From NCBI GenBank assembly GCA_016870235.1, contig VGCB01000164.1, forward strand, positions 1 to 6,449: DNA of 6,449 nt, in the 5' to 3' direction. The translations under genes were made by a program, and so were the position numbers. The notes under the pieces are model-generated. The model was not told the DNA's origin. It did not search any database and was given only the letters and a program-made list of their open reading frames with translations. This document shows, in pieces, positions 1 to 5,793 of this stretch. Positions within the stretch are counted from its first letter, which is position 1; the number at the start of each line of letters is the position of its first letter. The stretch comes from Actinomycetota bacterium (GTDB taxonomy: Bacteria; Actinomycetota; Thermoleophilia; Gaiellales; Gaiellaceae).

Positions 1-1308
1 TCCCGATGCGTCCGACGCGTTCTCGAACACGCCTGCTTCGCCACCTGATCCGCCCATCAGCACCTGGAGCGGTTGCGCGTCCCGGCGAAGATCGCGGACG
101 GGGACCGCGCCGTTGGCGAGCACGAGGTCGAGGTCACCGTCGAGGTCGAGGTCCTGGAGCGTCGCGCCCCAGCCGGTGAACGCGCTGCCGAGCGCCGGCA
201 AGATCCCGGGCCGTGCGTCGGCGAAAGCCGCTCCGTTCGGGCCAGGGCCGAGCCCCCGCCCGGCAGCGTGCGGCTGGCCTCGCGAGTCGGAGACGAAGAA
301 GTCGGGCAGGCCGTCGCCCGTGAAGTCCTGAACAGCGATCCCCATCCCGGCGTTCGGGTCCGCCGCGCCCGCGGGCCCGCCGCGCTCCTCCAGCCTGAAT
401 CCGAGCCGTGCCGGGTCGGTTCGCCGGCCTCCCGGCCAGGGGACGTTCTGGTAGAGCCTGTTGGGATCCTCGTCGTTCGCGACGAGGAGGTCGAGGCGTC
501 CGTCGCGATCGGTGTCGGCGAGGACGGCGCCGAGCGAGTGATCGGCGACGCCGGCGTCGAGCCCCGCCTGCCGCCCGACCTCGCGGAACCGGGCATGGCC
601 CCGGGGCGCGCGGCCCCGATTGAGGAAGAGCATGTCGCGCACGCCGAGGTAGCTGGTGGGGAAGCCGGCATCGGATCCGGAGATGGGCGCGTTGACGTCG
701 GTGTAGCCGCCGAGATAGAGGTCCAGGCGCCGATCGCCGTCCACGTCGCCGATCGCGACTGACGATCGCCACCCGTCTGCGACGACCCCGGCAGCAGCGG
801 CGCCCTCGCGGAACCGCCCGCCCTCGTTCCAGTAGAGGAGCGCGCCGGCGGCAGTTGCGACGACGAGGTCGGTGCGGCCGTCGGCGTCGAGGTCGGCGGC
901 CGCGCAGCCCGTGCCGCGGATGGCGCGCGAGACACCTGCCTGCGTGCCGACGTCGCGAAAGCGGCCACGCACGTTGCGGAAGAGGGTCGATCTGGGAAGC
1001 CCGCCGGCGCGCTCGAAGCGCCCCACGTCGCGTTCGGCGTAGCTGTTCAGCACGTAGAGGTCGAGCCAGCCGTCGCCGTCCGCGTCGAGCCAGCACAGGC
1101 CCGTGCCCATCGTCGCGACCGGATCGGCCCGCACGCCGAATCGAAACGCGCCCTGCCGGAACGCGAGCCCACGCTCTGCGGCGACGTCGGTCAGGGTGAC
1201 CGGTGCGTCGACATGCGCCGAGGCAGCCCCGGCGAGTGCGGCCACGACCGTGGAGACGACGACAGCGACGAGCGCGAGCGACATGCGAGAGCGGCACCTC
1301 AGGGGCAT
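1..1308 (-). CDS. Exported FG-GAP/VCBS repeat (CRTAC1-like) protein, C-terminus outside window
   Basis: The frame is open from ATG 1308 to the left edge (436 residues visible). Residues 1-31 form a Sec-type signal peptide: an Arg-rich start, a hydrophobic core (SLALVAVVVSTVVAALAG) and an AxA-type site before HVDAPV, so the protein is exported. The mature part holds six acidic calcium-binding repeats, each with the pattern DxDxDGxxDLxV: about residues 74-86 (LDADGDGWLDLYV), 139-150, 187-201, 264-276 (ADTDRDGRLDLLV), 327-341 (QDFTGDGLPDFFVSD) and 385-400. Repeats of this kind build a beta-propeller. The GMGIAVQDF and SLGAV phrases recall CRTAC1 proteins with a C-terminal ASPIC/UnbV domain, which would lie beyond the edge. 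ATG 1284 is an in-frame alternative start that also leaves a complete signal peptide; neither start has a clear ribosome binding site. The ligand or role is unknown. Two other minus-strand frames are also open here but translate to Arg/Pro/Ser-rich text without motifs. Confidence 0.88.
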   Translation of the reverse strand, partial: MPLRCRSRMSLALVAVVVSTVVAALAGAASAHVDAPVTLTDVAAERGLAFRQGAFRFGVRADPVATMGTGLCWLDADGDGWLDLYVLNSYAERDVGRFERAGGLPRSTLFRNVRGRFRDVGTQAGVSRAIRGTGCAAADLDADGRTDLVVATAAGALLYWNEGGRFREGAAAAGVVADGWRSSVAIGDVDGDRRLDLYLGGYTDVNAPISGSDAGFPTSYLGVRDMLFLNRGRAPRGHARFREVGRQAGLDAGVADHSLGAVLADTDRDGRLDLLVANDEDPNRLYQNVPWPGGRRTDPARLGFRLEERGGPAGAADPNAGMGIAVQDFTGDGLPDFFVSDSRGQPHAAGRGLGPGPNGAAFADARPGILPALGSAFTGWGATLQDLDLDGDLDLVLANGAVPVRDLRRDAQPLQVLMGGSGGEAGVFENASDASG

Positions 1309-1323
1309 CCCGCGGGCCGGAAC

Positions 1324-1329
1324 TAGAAT
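1324..1329 (+). promoter_or_regulatory. -10 hexamer TAGAAT for the nitroreductase gene, leaderless spacing
   Basis: TAGAAT matches the TANNNT/TATAAT -10 consensus. Its last T lies seven positions before ATG 1336, so the expected transcription start coincides with the A of the start codon. No Shine-Dalgarno sequence at proper spacing precedes the ATG (only AGG directly abutting it), which fits leaderless translation, common in actinobacteria. No convincing -35 is present. The hexamer sits in the 27-base divergent gap with the FG-GAP gene. Confidence 0.55.
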
Positions 1330-1335
1330 CGCAGG

Positions 1336-1851
1336 ATGGACACGTTCCTCGCGATCGCCAGCCGGCGCGACGAGCGCCGCTATGCGGCTGCCCCGCTTCC
1401 CGCGGCCGTGGTCGAGCGGATCCTGGATGCGGGACGCCTCACCGGGTCGGCCCGCAACACCCAGCCGTGGACCTTCGTCCTGCCCGAGTCGGCCGAGCGG
1501 ATCCAAGCCATCGCGCGCGCCGTCTACGTCCCGGAGAACGTCACGTCTGCAGGCCTTGTGGTCGCCGTCGTCGTCTCCGGGAGCGGCTCGGCGCGCTTCG
1601 ACGCCGGCAGGGCCTCCCAGAACATGCTGCTCGCGGCCTGGAACGAAGGTGTGTCGTCCTGTCCCAACGGGGTCGCCGATGTCGCTCTCGCCCGCGCCGC
1701 GCTCGCGCTCGACGACGACGCCACCGTCGCGATCGTGCTCACGTTCGGCCTCCCGGAGCGGCTTCGCGATCCCGAGCGGCGACCGGCCGCGGAGTGGAGC
1801 GCCCGCGCGAACCGTCGGTCGCTCGCCGACGTCGTCCGGCGTCTCTCCTGA
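1336..1851 (+). CDS. Nitroreductase family protein (FMN-dependent oxidoreductase)
   Basis: The 171-residue product has the landmarks of the FMN-binding nitroreductase fold. The N-terminal Arg-rich loop SRRDERRY (residues 9-16) contacts the flavin phosphate in this family. It is followed by LDAGRLTGSARNTQPWTFV (about 30-48), with the typical N-x-Q-P-W signature, and FDAGRASQNMLLAAWNEGV (88-106) ending in SSCPNG, the family's second conserved helix. Members are soluble NAD(P)H-dependent reductases of nitro compounds, quinones or enones, or flavin-cleaving enzymes; the physiological substrate cannot be told from sequence. The protein is short for the family (usually near 200 residues) but starts and ends cleanly, so I take it as complete. 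It is transcribed away from the FG-GAP gene and is followed by 166 non-coding bases before the ROK remnant. The start is supported by the -10 at 1324-1329. Confidence 0.85.
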   Translation: MDTFLAIASRRDERRYAAAPLPAAVVERILDAGRLTGSARNTQPWTFVLPESAERIQAIARAVYVPENVTSAGLVVAVVVSGSGSARFDAGRASQNMLLAAWNEGVSSCPNGVADVALARAALALDDDATVAIVLTFGLPERLRDPERRPAAEWSARANRRSLADVVRRLS

Positions 1852-1891
1852 TCCGCGAGGCGAGGGCGAGCTCGCAACAGGGCTCGTGGAG

Positions 1892-1897
1892 TTGACA
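1892..1897 (+). promoter_or_regulatory. Perfect -35 hexamer TTGACA upstream of the ROK remnant
   Basis: TTGACA is an exact match to the -35 consensus, which is rare in DNA this GC-rich, and lies in the intergenic gap 5' of the ROK gene. No good -10 follows at 16-18 bases: the 17-base position reads TTGTTT, which overlaps the left arm of the inverted repeat at 1916. If functional, the promoter would be directly covered by a repressor bound to that repeat. Confidence 0.35.
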
Positions 1898-1911
1898 TGC
1901 CGGCCGTCCTT

Positions 1912-1927
1912 CATTGTTTGCCCTCCT
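1912..1927 (-). promoter_or_regulatory. Orphan Shine-Dalgarno plus ATG on the minus strand, no credible gene behind it
   Basis: Read on the minus strand, AGGAGG (1927-1922) is followed by seven bases and ATG (1914-1912), ideal ribosome-binding geometry and the best Shine-Dalgarno in the window. The frame that follows (MKDGRHVNSTSPV...) is antisense to the nitroreductase gene and shows no domain. It stays open to the left edge in the frame of the FG-GAP gene only because the nitroreductase uses no TTA, CTA or TCA codons. The site may be a relic of a divergent operon once controlled by the ROK regulator. Confidence 0.4.
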
Positions 1928-1934
1928 AACAAAC
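1916..1934. promoter_or_regulatory. GTTTG-N9-CAAAC inverted repeat, candidate ROK operator
   Basis: Perfect 5-base arms (1916-1920 and 1930-1934) flank a 9-base centre, CCCTCCTAA. On the minus strand the site reads AGTTTGTT, eight bases, then AAACAA, which recalls XylR/ROK-family operators of the TTTGTT...AACAAA type. It is an AT-rich island in GC-rich DNA, lies just downstream of TTGACA and about 84 bases before the ROK start, so autoregulation or control of a divergent operon is plausible. The sequence alone does not prove binding. Confidence 0.45.
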
Positions 1935-2017
1935 TCACTCATCCCCGGACGCTCTCGTGTCGGGGACGCAGTCGTTCGGTCTTCGTGCCACCAGCTTCGT
2001 CCGTCACTCTCCCGCTC

Positions 2018-2980
2018 ATGATCGCCGACCAGAGCTCCGTCCGTGAGGCCAACCTCGCCGTCGTCATGCGGCACGTCGCCGTTCGCGGTCGTGTCTCGCG
2101 GGCCCGCATCGCCGAGGAGACGGGGTTGACGCGCGGCACCGTCTCGAGCCTCGTCGGCGAGCTCGTCGAGCTCGGCCTGCTCCACGAGACGGGCGAGCCG
2201 TCGGGTCCGCCGCGTGTCGGACGGCCGGGCCTCGCGATCGAGCTCGGCGATTCCGTCGTCGGGGTCGGGCTCGAGGCGAACGTCGACTACCTCGCGGTGA
2301 GCGTCGAGGATCTCCGTGGCGCCGTCCGGTACGAACGGCGGCTCTACCGGGAGAACCGGGCCTCGGCGCCCGGTCCCGTCCTCGACCTCCTGGCGGCGAT
2401 GGCGCTCGAGGCGATCTCGAGCTGCGAGACCGAAGGCCTTCGTGCGGCGGGCGTCGCCGTCGCGGTGCCCGGAATCGTGGATGCGGCGTCGCAGACGCTG
2501 CGGCGGGCGCCGAACCTCGGCTGGTCGGACATGCAGGTCGCGGACGAGCTTCGCAGGCGTCTGCGTCTCGAAGTGCCCCTTCACGTCGACAACGAGTCGA
2601 ACCTCGCCGCCGTCGCGGAGCATTGGCTGGGAGTAGCGCGCGGCGTCGACGACTTCATGTTCGTGTTCGGCGAGGTGGGAGTCGGCGCCGGCGTCTTCCT
2701 CGGCGGTGAGCTCTTCCGCGGAGCGCACGGGTTCGGCGGCGAGGTCGGTCACATGACCGTCATCCGCGACGGTCTCGCCTGCGTCTGCGGGAGCGATCGC
2801 CGGCACCGCTCCGCCCCTCCTCGGCCGCGACGACGCCCTCGGCCAGGCGCGCACACTCGACGCGCTCCTGCGCTCGGCCGCCGACGGCCGACCCGTCAGC
2901 CTGTGAGCTCGAGCGGGAGGGACTCGATCCGTCCCGGCTCGACCCGCCAGGCCGCAAGCTCCCCCGTTCGGTTCGTATAG
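2018..2980 (+). pseudogene. ROK-family transcriptional regulator, 3' part lost (homology ends near 2791)
   Basis: Residues 1-258 are a typical ROK repressor. A winged helix-turn-helix lies at about 26-50 (VSRARIAEETGLTRGTVSSL), followed by the ROK domain with VPGIVDAA (150-157), HVDNESNLAAVAE (189-201) and the ROK signature at about 219-246 ending in GEVGHM. H245, C255 and C257 are zinc ligands, but the motif stops at CVCG (255-258); the expected xxGCxE and roughly 120 further residues are missing. The same frame then gives 62 Arg/Pro-rich residues to a TAG at 2978-2980, overlapping the convergent M67 gene by 85 bases. In the catalytic loop the usual Asp of sugar kinases (NDAN) is Glu (NESN), which fits a sugar-sensing regulator, not a kinase. 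ATG 2018 fits the normal distance to the HTH; GTG 1985 is an in-frame alternative. The loss of the second lobe makes the product probably non-functional. Confidence 0.8.
2793..2906 (+). pseudogene. C-terminal remnant resembling a Gfo/Idh/MocA sugar oxidoreductase
   Basis: One frame away from the ROK remnant, 37 codons end in TGA at 2904-2906 and read AIAGTAPPLLGRDDALGQ, then ARTLDALLRSAADGRPVSL. The pattern of an acidic segment, QAR-x-LDAL-x-RSA, G-x-x-V-x-L and stop is what I know from the extreme C-termini of Gfo/Idh/MocA NAD(P)-dependent oxidoreductases. These often sit in sugar clusters beside ROK regulators. Nothing upstream in this frame looks like the rest of such an enzyme. Its stop overlaps the end of the convergent M67 gene by 11 bases. 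The family call rests on a short segment and should be confirmed by alignment. Confidence 0.5.
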
Positions 2981-3279
2981 ATCACGTACGGCTTCCCCTC
3001 CCACTGCCCGATGTTCTCGACATCGGTGCGGGACGGCCGCGGCGGGGAGGAGAGATGCGAGTGGAAGACGGCCAGCTCGACGCCGTCGTCCTCGAGGAAC
3101 CACACCTCCGGGTCCGGCATGTGGAGGTCGAACCGGTACGGCGAGGCGGCGGCGTTGACCCCCGGGTGGTACGCCTCGGCCACGCCGTCGCGGATCGCGA
3201 TCAGGCCGCAGCACTCGTTCGGCTCGGAGGCGCGGGCGTGGGCGGCGAGCGCCTCGCGCACCGCGGCCGGCACTACCAC
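2896..3279 (-). CDS. mec: JAMM/M67 family metallopeptidase, Mec-like (CysO-cysteine hydrolase)
   Basis: This 127-residue protein carries the full JAMM zinc motif: Glu22 in PNECCG, H73-S-H75, then S83 and D86 in the spacing HxH-x7-S-x2-D. Size and composition fit the short bacterial M67 proteins, of which M. tuberculosis Mec+ removes cysteine from the C-terminal glycine of the carrier CysO. The gene lies 43 bases downstream of the CysO-CysM fusion on the same strand, so the same role, or cleavage of the fusion after its GG, is a reasonable inference. The start shown is GTG 3279 (MVVPAAV); GTG 3273 (MPAAV) is equally possible, and neither has a Shine-Dalgarno. The start region lies in a tandem repeat. 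The gene ends against the oxidoreductase remnant on the other strand. It is a soluble protein without signal peptide. Confidence 0.88.
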   Translation of the reverse strand: MVVPAAVREALAAHARASEPNECCGLIAIRDGVAEAYHPGVNAAASPYRFDLHMPDPEVWFLEDDGVELAVFHSHLSSPPRPSRTDVENIGQWEGKPYVIYTNRTGELAAWRVEPGRIESLPLELTG

Positions 3280-3330
3280 CAGGCCGACCTCAGCGTCCTA
3301 CCACCGGGCCGACCACCACGACCTACCACC
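3273..3330. repeat. 25-base direct tandem repeat, about 2.3 copies, between cysO-cysM and mec
   Basis: CTACCACC recurs at 3273, 3298 and 3323, exactly 25 bases apart. The first two units also share GGCCGACC and agree at about 20 of 25 positions; the third unit keeps only the CTACCACC core. On the minus strand each core reads GGTGGTAG. The copy at 3323 supplies the terminal Trp codon and TAG stop of the fusion gene, and the copy at 3273 supplies the GTG/GTA/GTG start area of the M67 gene. The repeat spans the whole 43-base gap between the two genes, which suggests a local duplication of the end of the upstream gene. Confidence 0.8.
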
Positions 3331-4546
3331 AAACGGTGCTCTCCATCGACTGCTCCACGTCCTGCGCGTCCCAGAAGTCGGCCGAGATGTACTTCCAGCC
3401 GCCGTCGGCCAGGATCGTCACGATCACGCCCTCGTCGATCTCGAGCGCGAGCTTCCGGGCAACGTGCACGGCGGCGCCGCAGGAGACCCCGGCGAAGATG
3501 CCCTCCAGGTCGAGGAGCTGGCGCACGGCGGCGACCGACTCCGCGTTCGACACGAGCACCTTGCGATCGAGCTTCGAGACGTCGAGGATCGGCGGCACGT
3601 AGCCGTCGTCGAGCGACCGCAGCCCCATCACCGGGTCGCCGGGCAGCGGCTCGGCGGCGGCGACGATCACGTCGGGGAACGCCTCGCGCAGACGCTCGCC
3701 CGTGCCCATCAGCGTCCCGCCGGTGCCGAGGCCGGCGACGAGGATGTCGACGCGGTCGAGCGCGTCGACGATCTCCTGGCCGGTACCCTCGTAGTGCGCC
3801 CGCGGGTTCGCCGGGTTGGCGTACTGGAACGGCATGAAGTAGCGGGGGTCGCGCTCGGCCATCTCGAGCGCGAGCCGGACGGCGCCGTTCGAGCCCTCGT
3901 CGGCGGGCGACGAGACGATCTCGGCGCCGTAGAGCCGCAGCAGGCGCCTGCGCTCCTCGGTCGCGTTCGCCGGCATCACGCACGTGAGCGGGTAGCCCTT
4001 GAGCTTCGCGACCATCGCCAGCGCGATCCCGGTGTTGCCAGAGGTCGGCTCGAGGAGGTGGCGGCCAGGCTCGAGCTCGCCCGACGCCTCGGCGGTCTCG
4101 ATCATCGACTTGGCGACGCGGTCCTTGACCGAGCCGGACGGGTTCTGGCCCTCGAGCTTGGCGTAGATCCGGACCGACTTCTTGGGCGAGATCCGCTGCA
4201 GCTCGACGAGCGGCGTCGACCCGATCAGGTCGAGCGCGCTCCGCGCGGCGGCAGGCGTGAAGGCGCCCTCGGGCGAGCCCCCGGCCATCGCGGGCAGGAG
4301 GATCAGGGTCGAGCCGGGCGCGACGGCGGTGTCGAGGCCGTCCATCGTCCGTACGTCCTCGCCGCCGAGGTAGACGTTCACGAACGTCGCGATGTCGCCG
4401 TCGGTGAGGATCTGCGCGCCGAGCGCCGGATAGCGGCCGACGAGGTCGTCGAGCACCGCGCGCACCGTGTCGCCGGACGCCTCGACCTGCCGGGCGCCGC
4501 CGACCTCGTTCCGGAGCGTCGGGGGAATGCGGACGACGGCGGTCAT
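3323..4546 (-). CDS. cysM: CysO-like sulfur carrier fused to CysM-like O-phosphoserine sulfhydrylase
   Basis: A single 407-residue frame joins two proteins that are separate in M. tuberculosis. Residues 1-90 are a ThiS/MoaD/CysO ubiquitin-fold carrier: VVRIPPTLRNEVGG at the start, FVNVYLGGEDVR (55-66) and the terminal ILLPAMAGG (82-90). A linker of about 12 residues (SPEGAFTPAAAR) leads into a complete fold-type II PLP enzyme: GSTPLVEL (109-116), NPSGSVKDR with Schiff-base Lys141, TSGNTG (168-173), the phosphate loop GTGGT (274-278), and SCGAA (355-359). GLRSLDDGYVPP around Arg310 resembles the segment that carries the O-phosphoserine-selecting Arg of mycobacterial CysM, and the C-terminal SADFWDAQD...WW also looks CysM-like, so O-phosphoserine is the likely substrate. 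ATG 4546 overlaps the activating-enzyme stop as ATGA, implying coupled translation. I read across the join and saw no stop or frame change. The GG required for thiocarboxylation is internal. Confidence 0.9.
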   Translation of the reverse strand: MTAVVRIPPTLRNEVGGARQVEASGDTVRAVLDDLVGRYPALGAQILTDGDIATFVNVYLGGEDVRTMDGLDTAVAPGSTLILLPAMAGGSPEGAFTPAAARSALDLIGSTPLVELQRISPKKSVRIYAKLEGQNPSGSVKDRVAKSMIETAEASGELEPGRHLLEPTSGNTGIALAMVAKLKGYPLTCVMPANATEERRRLLRLYGAEIVSSPADEGSNGAVRLALEMAERDPRYFMPFQYANPANPRAHYEGTGQEIVDALDRVDILVAGLGTGGTLMGTGERLREAFPDVIVAAAEPLPGDPVMGLRSLDDGYVPPILDVSKLDRKVLVSNAESVAAVRQLLDLEGIFAGVSCGAAVHVARKLALEIDEGVIVTILADGGWKYISADFWDAQDVEQSMESTVWW

Positions 4547-5718
4547 GCGTGCACCGCCGGGGCCGAGCAGAACTCGACGTAGTCGACGTACTCCGTGATC
4601 GTCGGGTGGTCGCCGCACACCGGGCACGCGGGGTTGCGGCGGATCGCGACCTCGTCGAACGTCGTGTGCAGCGCGTCGAAGAGGAGCAGGCGCCCCGCGA
4701 GCGTCTCCCCGGCCCCGAGCACGATCTTGAGCGCCTCCGCGGCCTGGAGCGAGCCGACGATGCCGGGCAGCACGCCGAGGACGCCGCCCTCGGCGCAGCT
4801 CGGCGCCAGCTCGGGCGGCGGCGGCGCGGGGTAGAGGCAGCGGTAGCACGGGCCGTTCCCCGGATGGAAGACGGTCATCTGGCCCTCGAACCGGTAGATC
4901 GAGCCGTGCACGACCGGGATCCCGTGCCAGACGGAGGCGTCGTTCACGAGGTACCGGGTCGGGAAGTTGTCGGTGCCGTCGACGATCACGTCCCAGCGGT
5001 CGGCGAGGATCCGCTCGACGTTCTCGGAGGTCAGGCGCTCCTCGTAGGCCTCGACCTGGACGTCGGGGTTGAGTGCCTGGAGCGTCCGCTTCGCGGACTG
5101 CACCTTCGGCTCCCCGAGCCGCTCGGTCGAGTGGACGATCTGCCGCTGCAGGTTCGAGTCGTCGACGACGTCGGCATCGACGATCCCGAGCGTGCCGATG
5201 CCGGCGGCAGCGAGGTACAGGGACGCGGGCGAGCCGAGCCCGCCGGCGCCGATCAGCAGGACACGCGCCTCGAGCAGCCGCTGCTGACCCGCCTCGCCGA
5301 CCTCGGGGATCAGCAGGTGGCGGGCGTACCGCGATCGCTGCGCGGGCGTCAGCACCTTCGGGGTGACGTAGTCGAAGCCGTTCCGCTTCCAGTCGGAGAA
5401 GCCGCCAGCCATCGAGCGCACGCTCTCGTAGCCGAGCTCCGCCAGCGACCGGGTCGCGAACGCCGAGCGGGCGCCGCCGGCGCAGTACACGACGATCTCG
5501 CGATCCTTGTCGGGGACGAGCGCCTCGATCCGTCCCTCGAGGTTGCCGCGCGGCACGTGGACGGCACCGGGGAGATGTCCCTCCTGCCACTCGTCGCCCT
5601 CGCGGACGTCGAGGAGGACCGGCGTCGCGCCCCCCGCCAGGAGGGCGGCGGTGTCGGGGGTCGAGATCTCCTCGATCTCGCGCTTGACCTGGCTCAGGAG
5701 CTCGCGGTAGGTCGCCAT
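4543..5718 (-). CDS. moeZ: Rhodanese-MoeB/ThiF sulfur-carrier activating enzyme (MoeZ-like, domains in reverse order)
   Basis: This 391-residue, two-domain cytosolic enzyme would adenylate and thiolate the CysO carrier. Residues 20-117 are a rhodanese domain with active-site Cys79 in VVYCAGGARS and the closing SMAGGFSDW (102-110). Residues 123-391 are a MoeB/ThiF E1-like domain: RYARHLLIPEVGEAGQ (130-145), nucleotide loop GAGGLGSP (157-164), DADVVDDSNLQRQIVH (181-196), GTDNFPTRY (248-256), SCAEGGVLGVLPG (307-319), and two zinc-binding CxxC pairs, C291/C294 and C365/C368. In the familiar MoeZ/MOCS3 layout the rhodanese follows the E1-like domain; here it precedes it. The gene is first in the operon, and its stop overlaps the start of the CysO-CysM gene. 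ATG 5718 gives a normal rhodanese N-terminus and sits just after a -10 hexamer. A role in molybdopterin or thiamine sulfur transfer cannot be excluded, but the neighbours favour cysteine synthesis. Confidence 0.92.
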   Translation of the reverse strand: MATYRELLSQVKREIEEISTPDTAALLAGGATPVLLDVREGDEWQEGHLPGAVHVPRGNLEGRIEALVPDKDREIVVYCAGGARSAFATRSLAELGYESVRSMAGGFSDWKRNGFDYVTPKVLTPAQRSRYARHLLIPEVGEAGQQRLLEARVLLIGAGGLGSPASLYLAAAGIGTLGIVDADVVDDSNLQRQIVHSTERLGEPKVQSAKRTLQALNPDVQVEAYEERLTSENVERILADRWDVIVDGTDNFPTRYLVNDASVWHGIPVVHGSIYRFEGQMTVFHPGNGPCYRCLYPAPPPPELAPSCAEGGVLGVLPGIVGSLQAAEALKIVLGAGETLAGRLLLFDALHTTFDEVAIRRNPACPVCGDHPTITEYVDYVEFCSAPAVHA

Positions 5719-5728
5719 TACTTCACCG

Positions 5729-5734
5729 AATATA
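5729..5734 (-). promoter_or_regulatory. -10 hexamer TATATT for the sulfur-carrier operon
   Basis: TATATT on the minus strand differs from TATAAT at one base and lies in an AT-rich patch of the 87-base divergent gap. Its expected start (near 5722) leaves a leader of about four bases before ATG 5718. A GGTGA just upstream of the ATG would then fall outside the transcript, so initiation is effectively leaderless. No recognisable -35 is found at 17-18 bases. Confidence 0.5.
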
Positions 5735-5793
5735 GCGGCTGTACTTTGGAAAGCATACGGAGGTAAACGAACCGAGGGCCGATCTCTTCCCGG

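Noticed and set aside
73..762. Plus-strand open frame of 229 codons opposite the FG-GAP gene.
   Set aside because: It is rich in Val/Glu/Arg because it is antisense to repeated Asp-Leu-Asp codons of the FG-GAP repeats, and it has no recognisable domain or start signal.
134..1297. Long minus-strand open frame (387 codons, GTG 1297) overlapping the FG-GAP gene.
   Set aside because: The translation is almost pure Arg/Pro/Ala text, a frame shadow. The correct frame holds six calcium-binding repeats and a signal peptide.
1866..1875. GCGAGCTCGC palindrome after the nitroreductase gene, considered as a terminator.
   Set aside because: It is a 10-base palindrome with no loop and no following T-run, so it is not a credible terminator.
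1..1914. A minus-strand frame open from ATG 1914 (with a perfect Shine-Dalgarno) through the FG-GAP gene to the left edge.
   Set aside because: The first 202 codons are the exact antisense of the nitroreductase codons, which use no TTA, CTA or TCA and so create no stops. They show no domain, and a clear signal peptide begins at 1308. The true FG-GAP start is taken there.
1944..1965. CCCCG...CGGGG inverted repeat between the operator-like site and the ROK start.
   Set aside because: Only five or six pairs with a loop of more than ten bases and no T-run; weak and expected by chance at this GC content.
2793..2800. GCGATCGC palindrome exactly at the ROK/oxidoreductase junction.
   Set aside because: The same octamer occurs inside ordinary coding sequence at 1351 and near 5332, so its presence at the junction is expected in GC-rich DNA and is not evidence of site-specific recombination.
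3011..5766. Long plus-strand open frames (3011-4582 and 4549-5766) opposite the sulfur-carrier operon.
   Set aside because: They are antisense to genes with complete catalytic motifs, and their translations are low-complexity Arg/Val/Asp-rich sequence.
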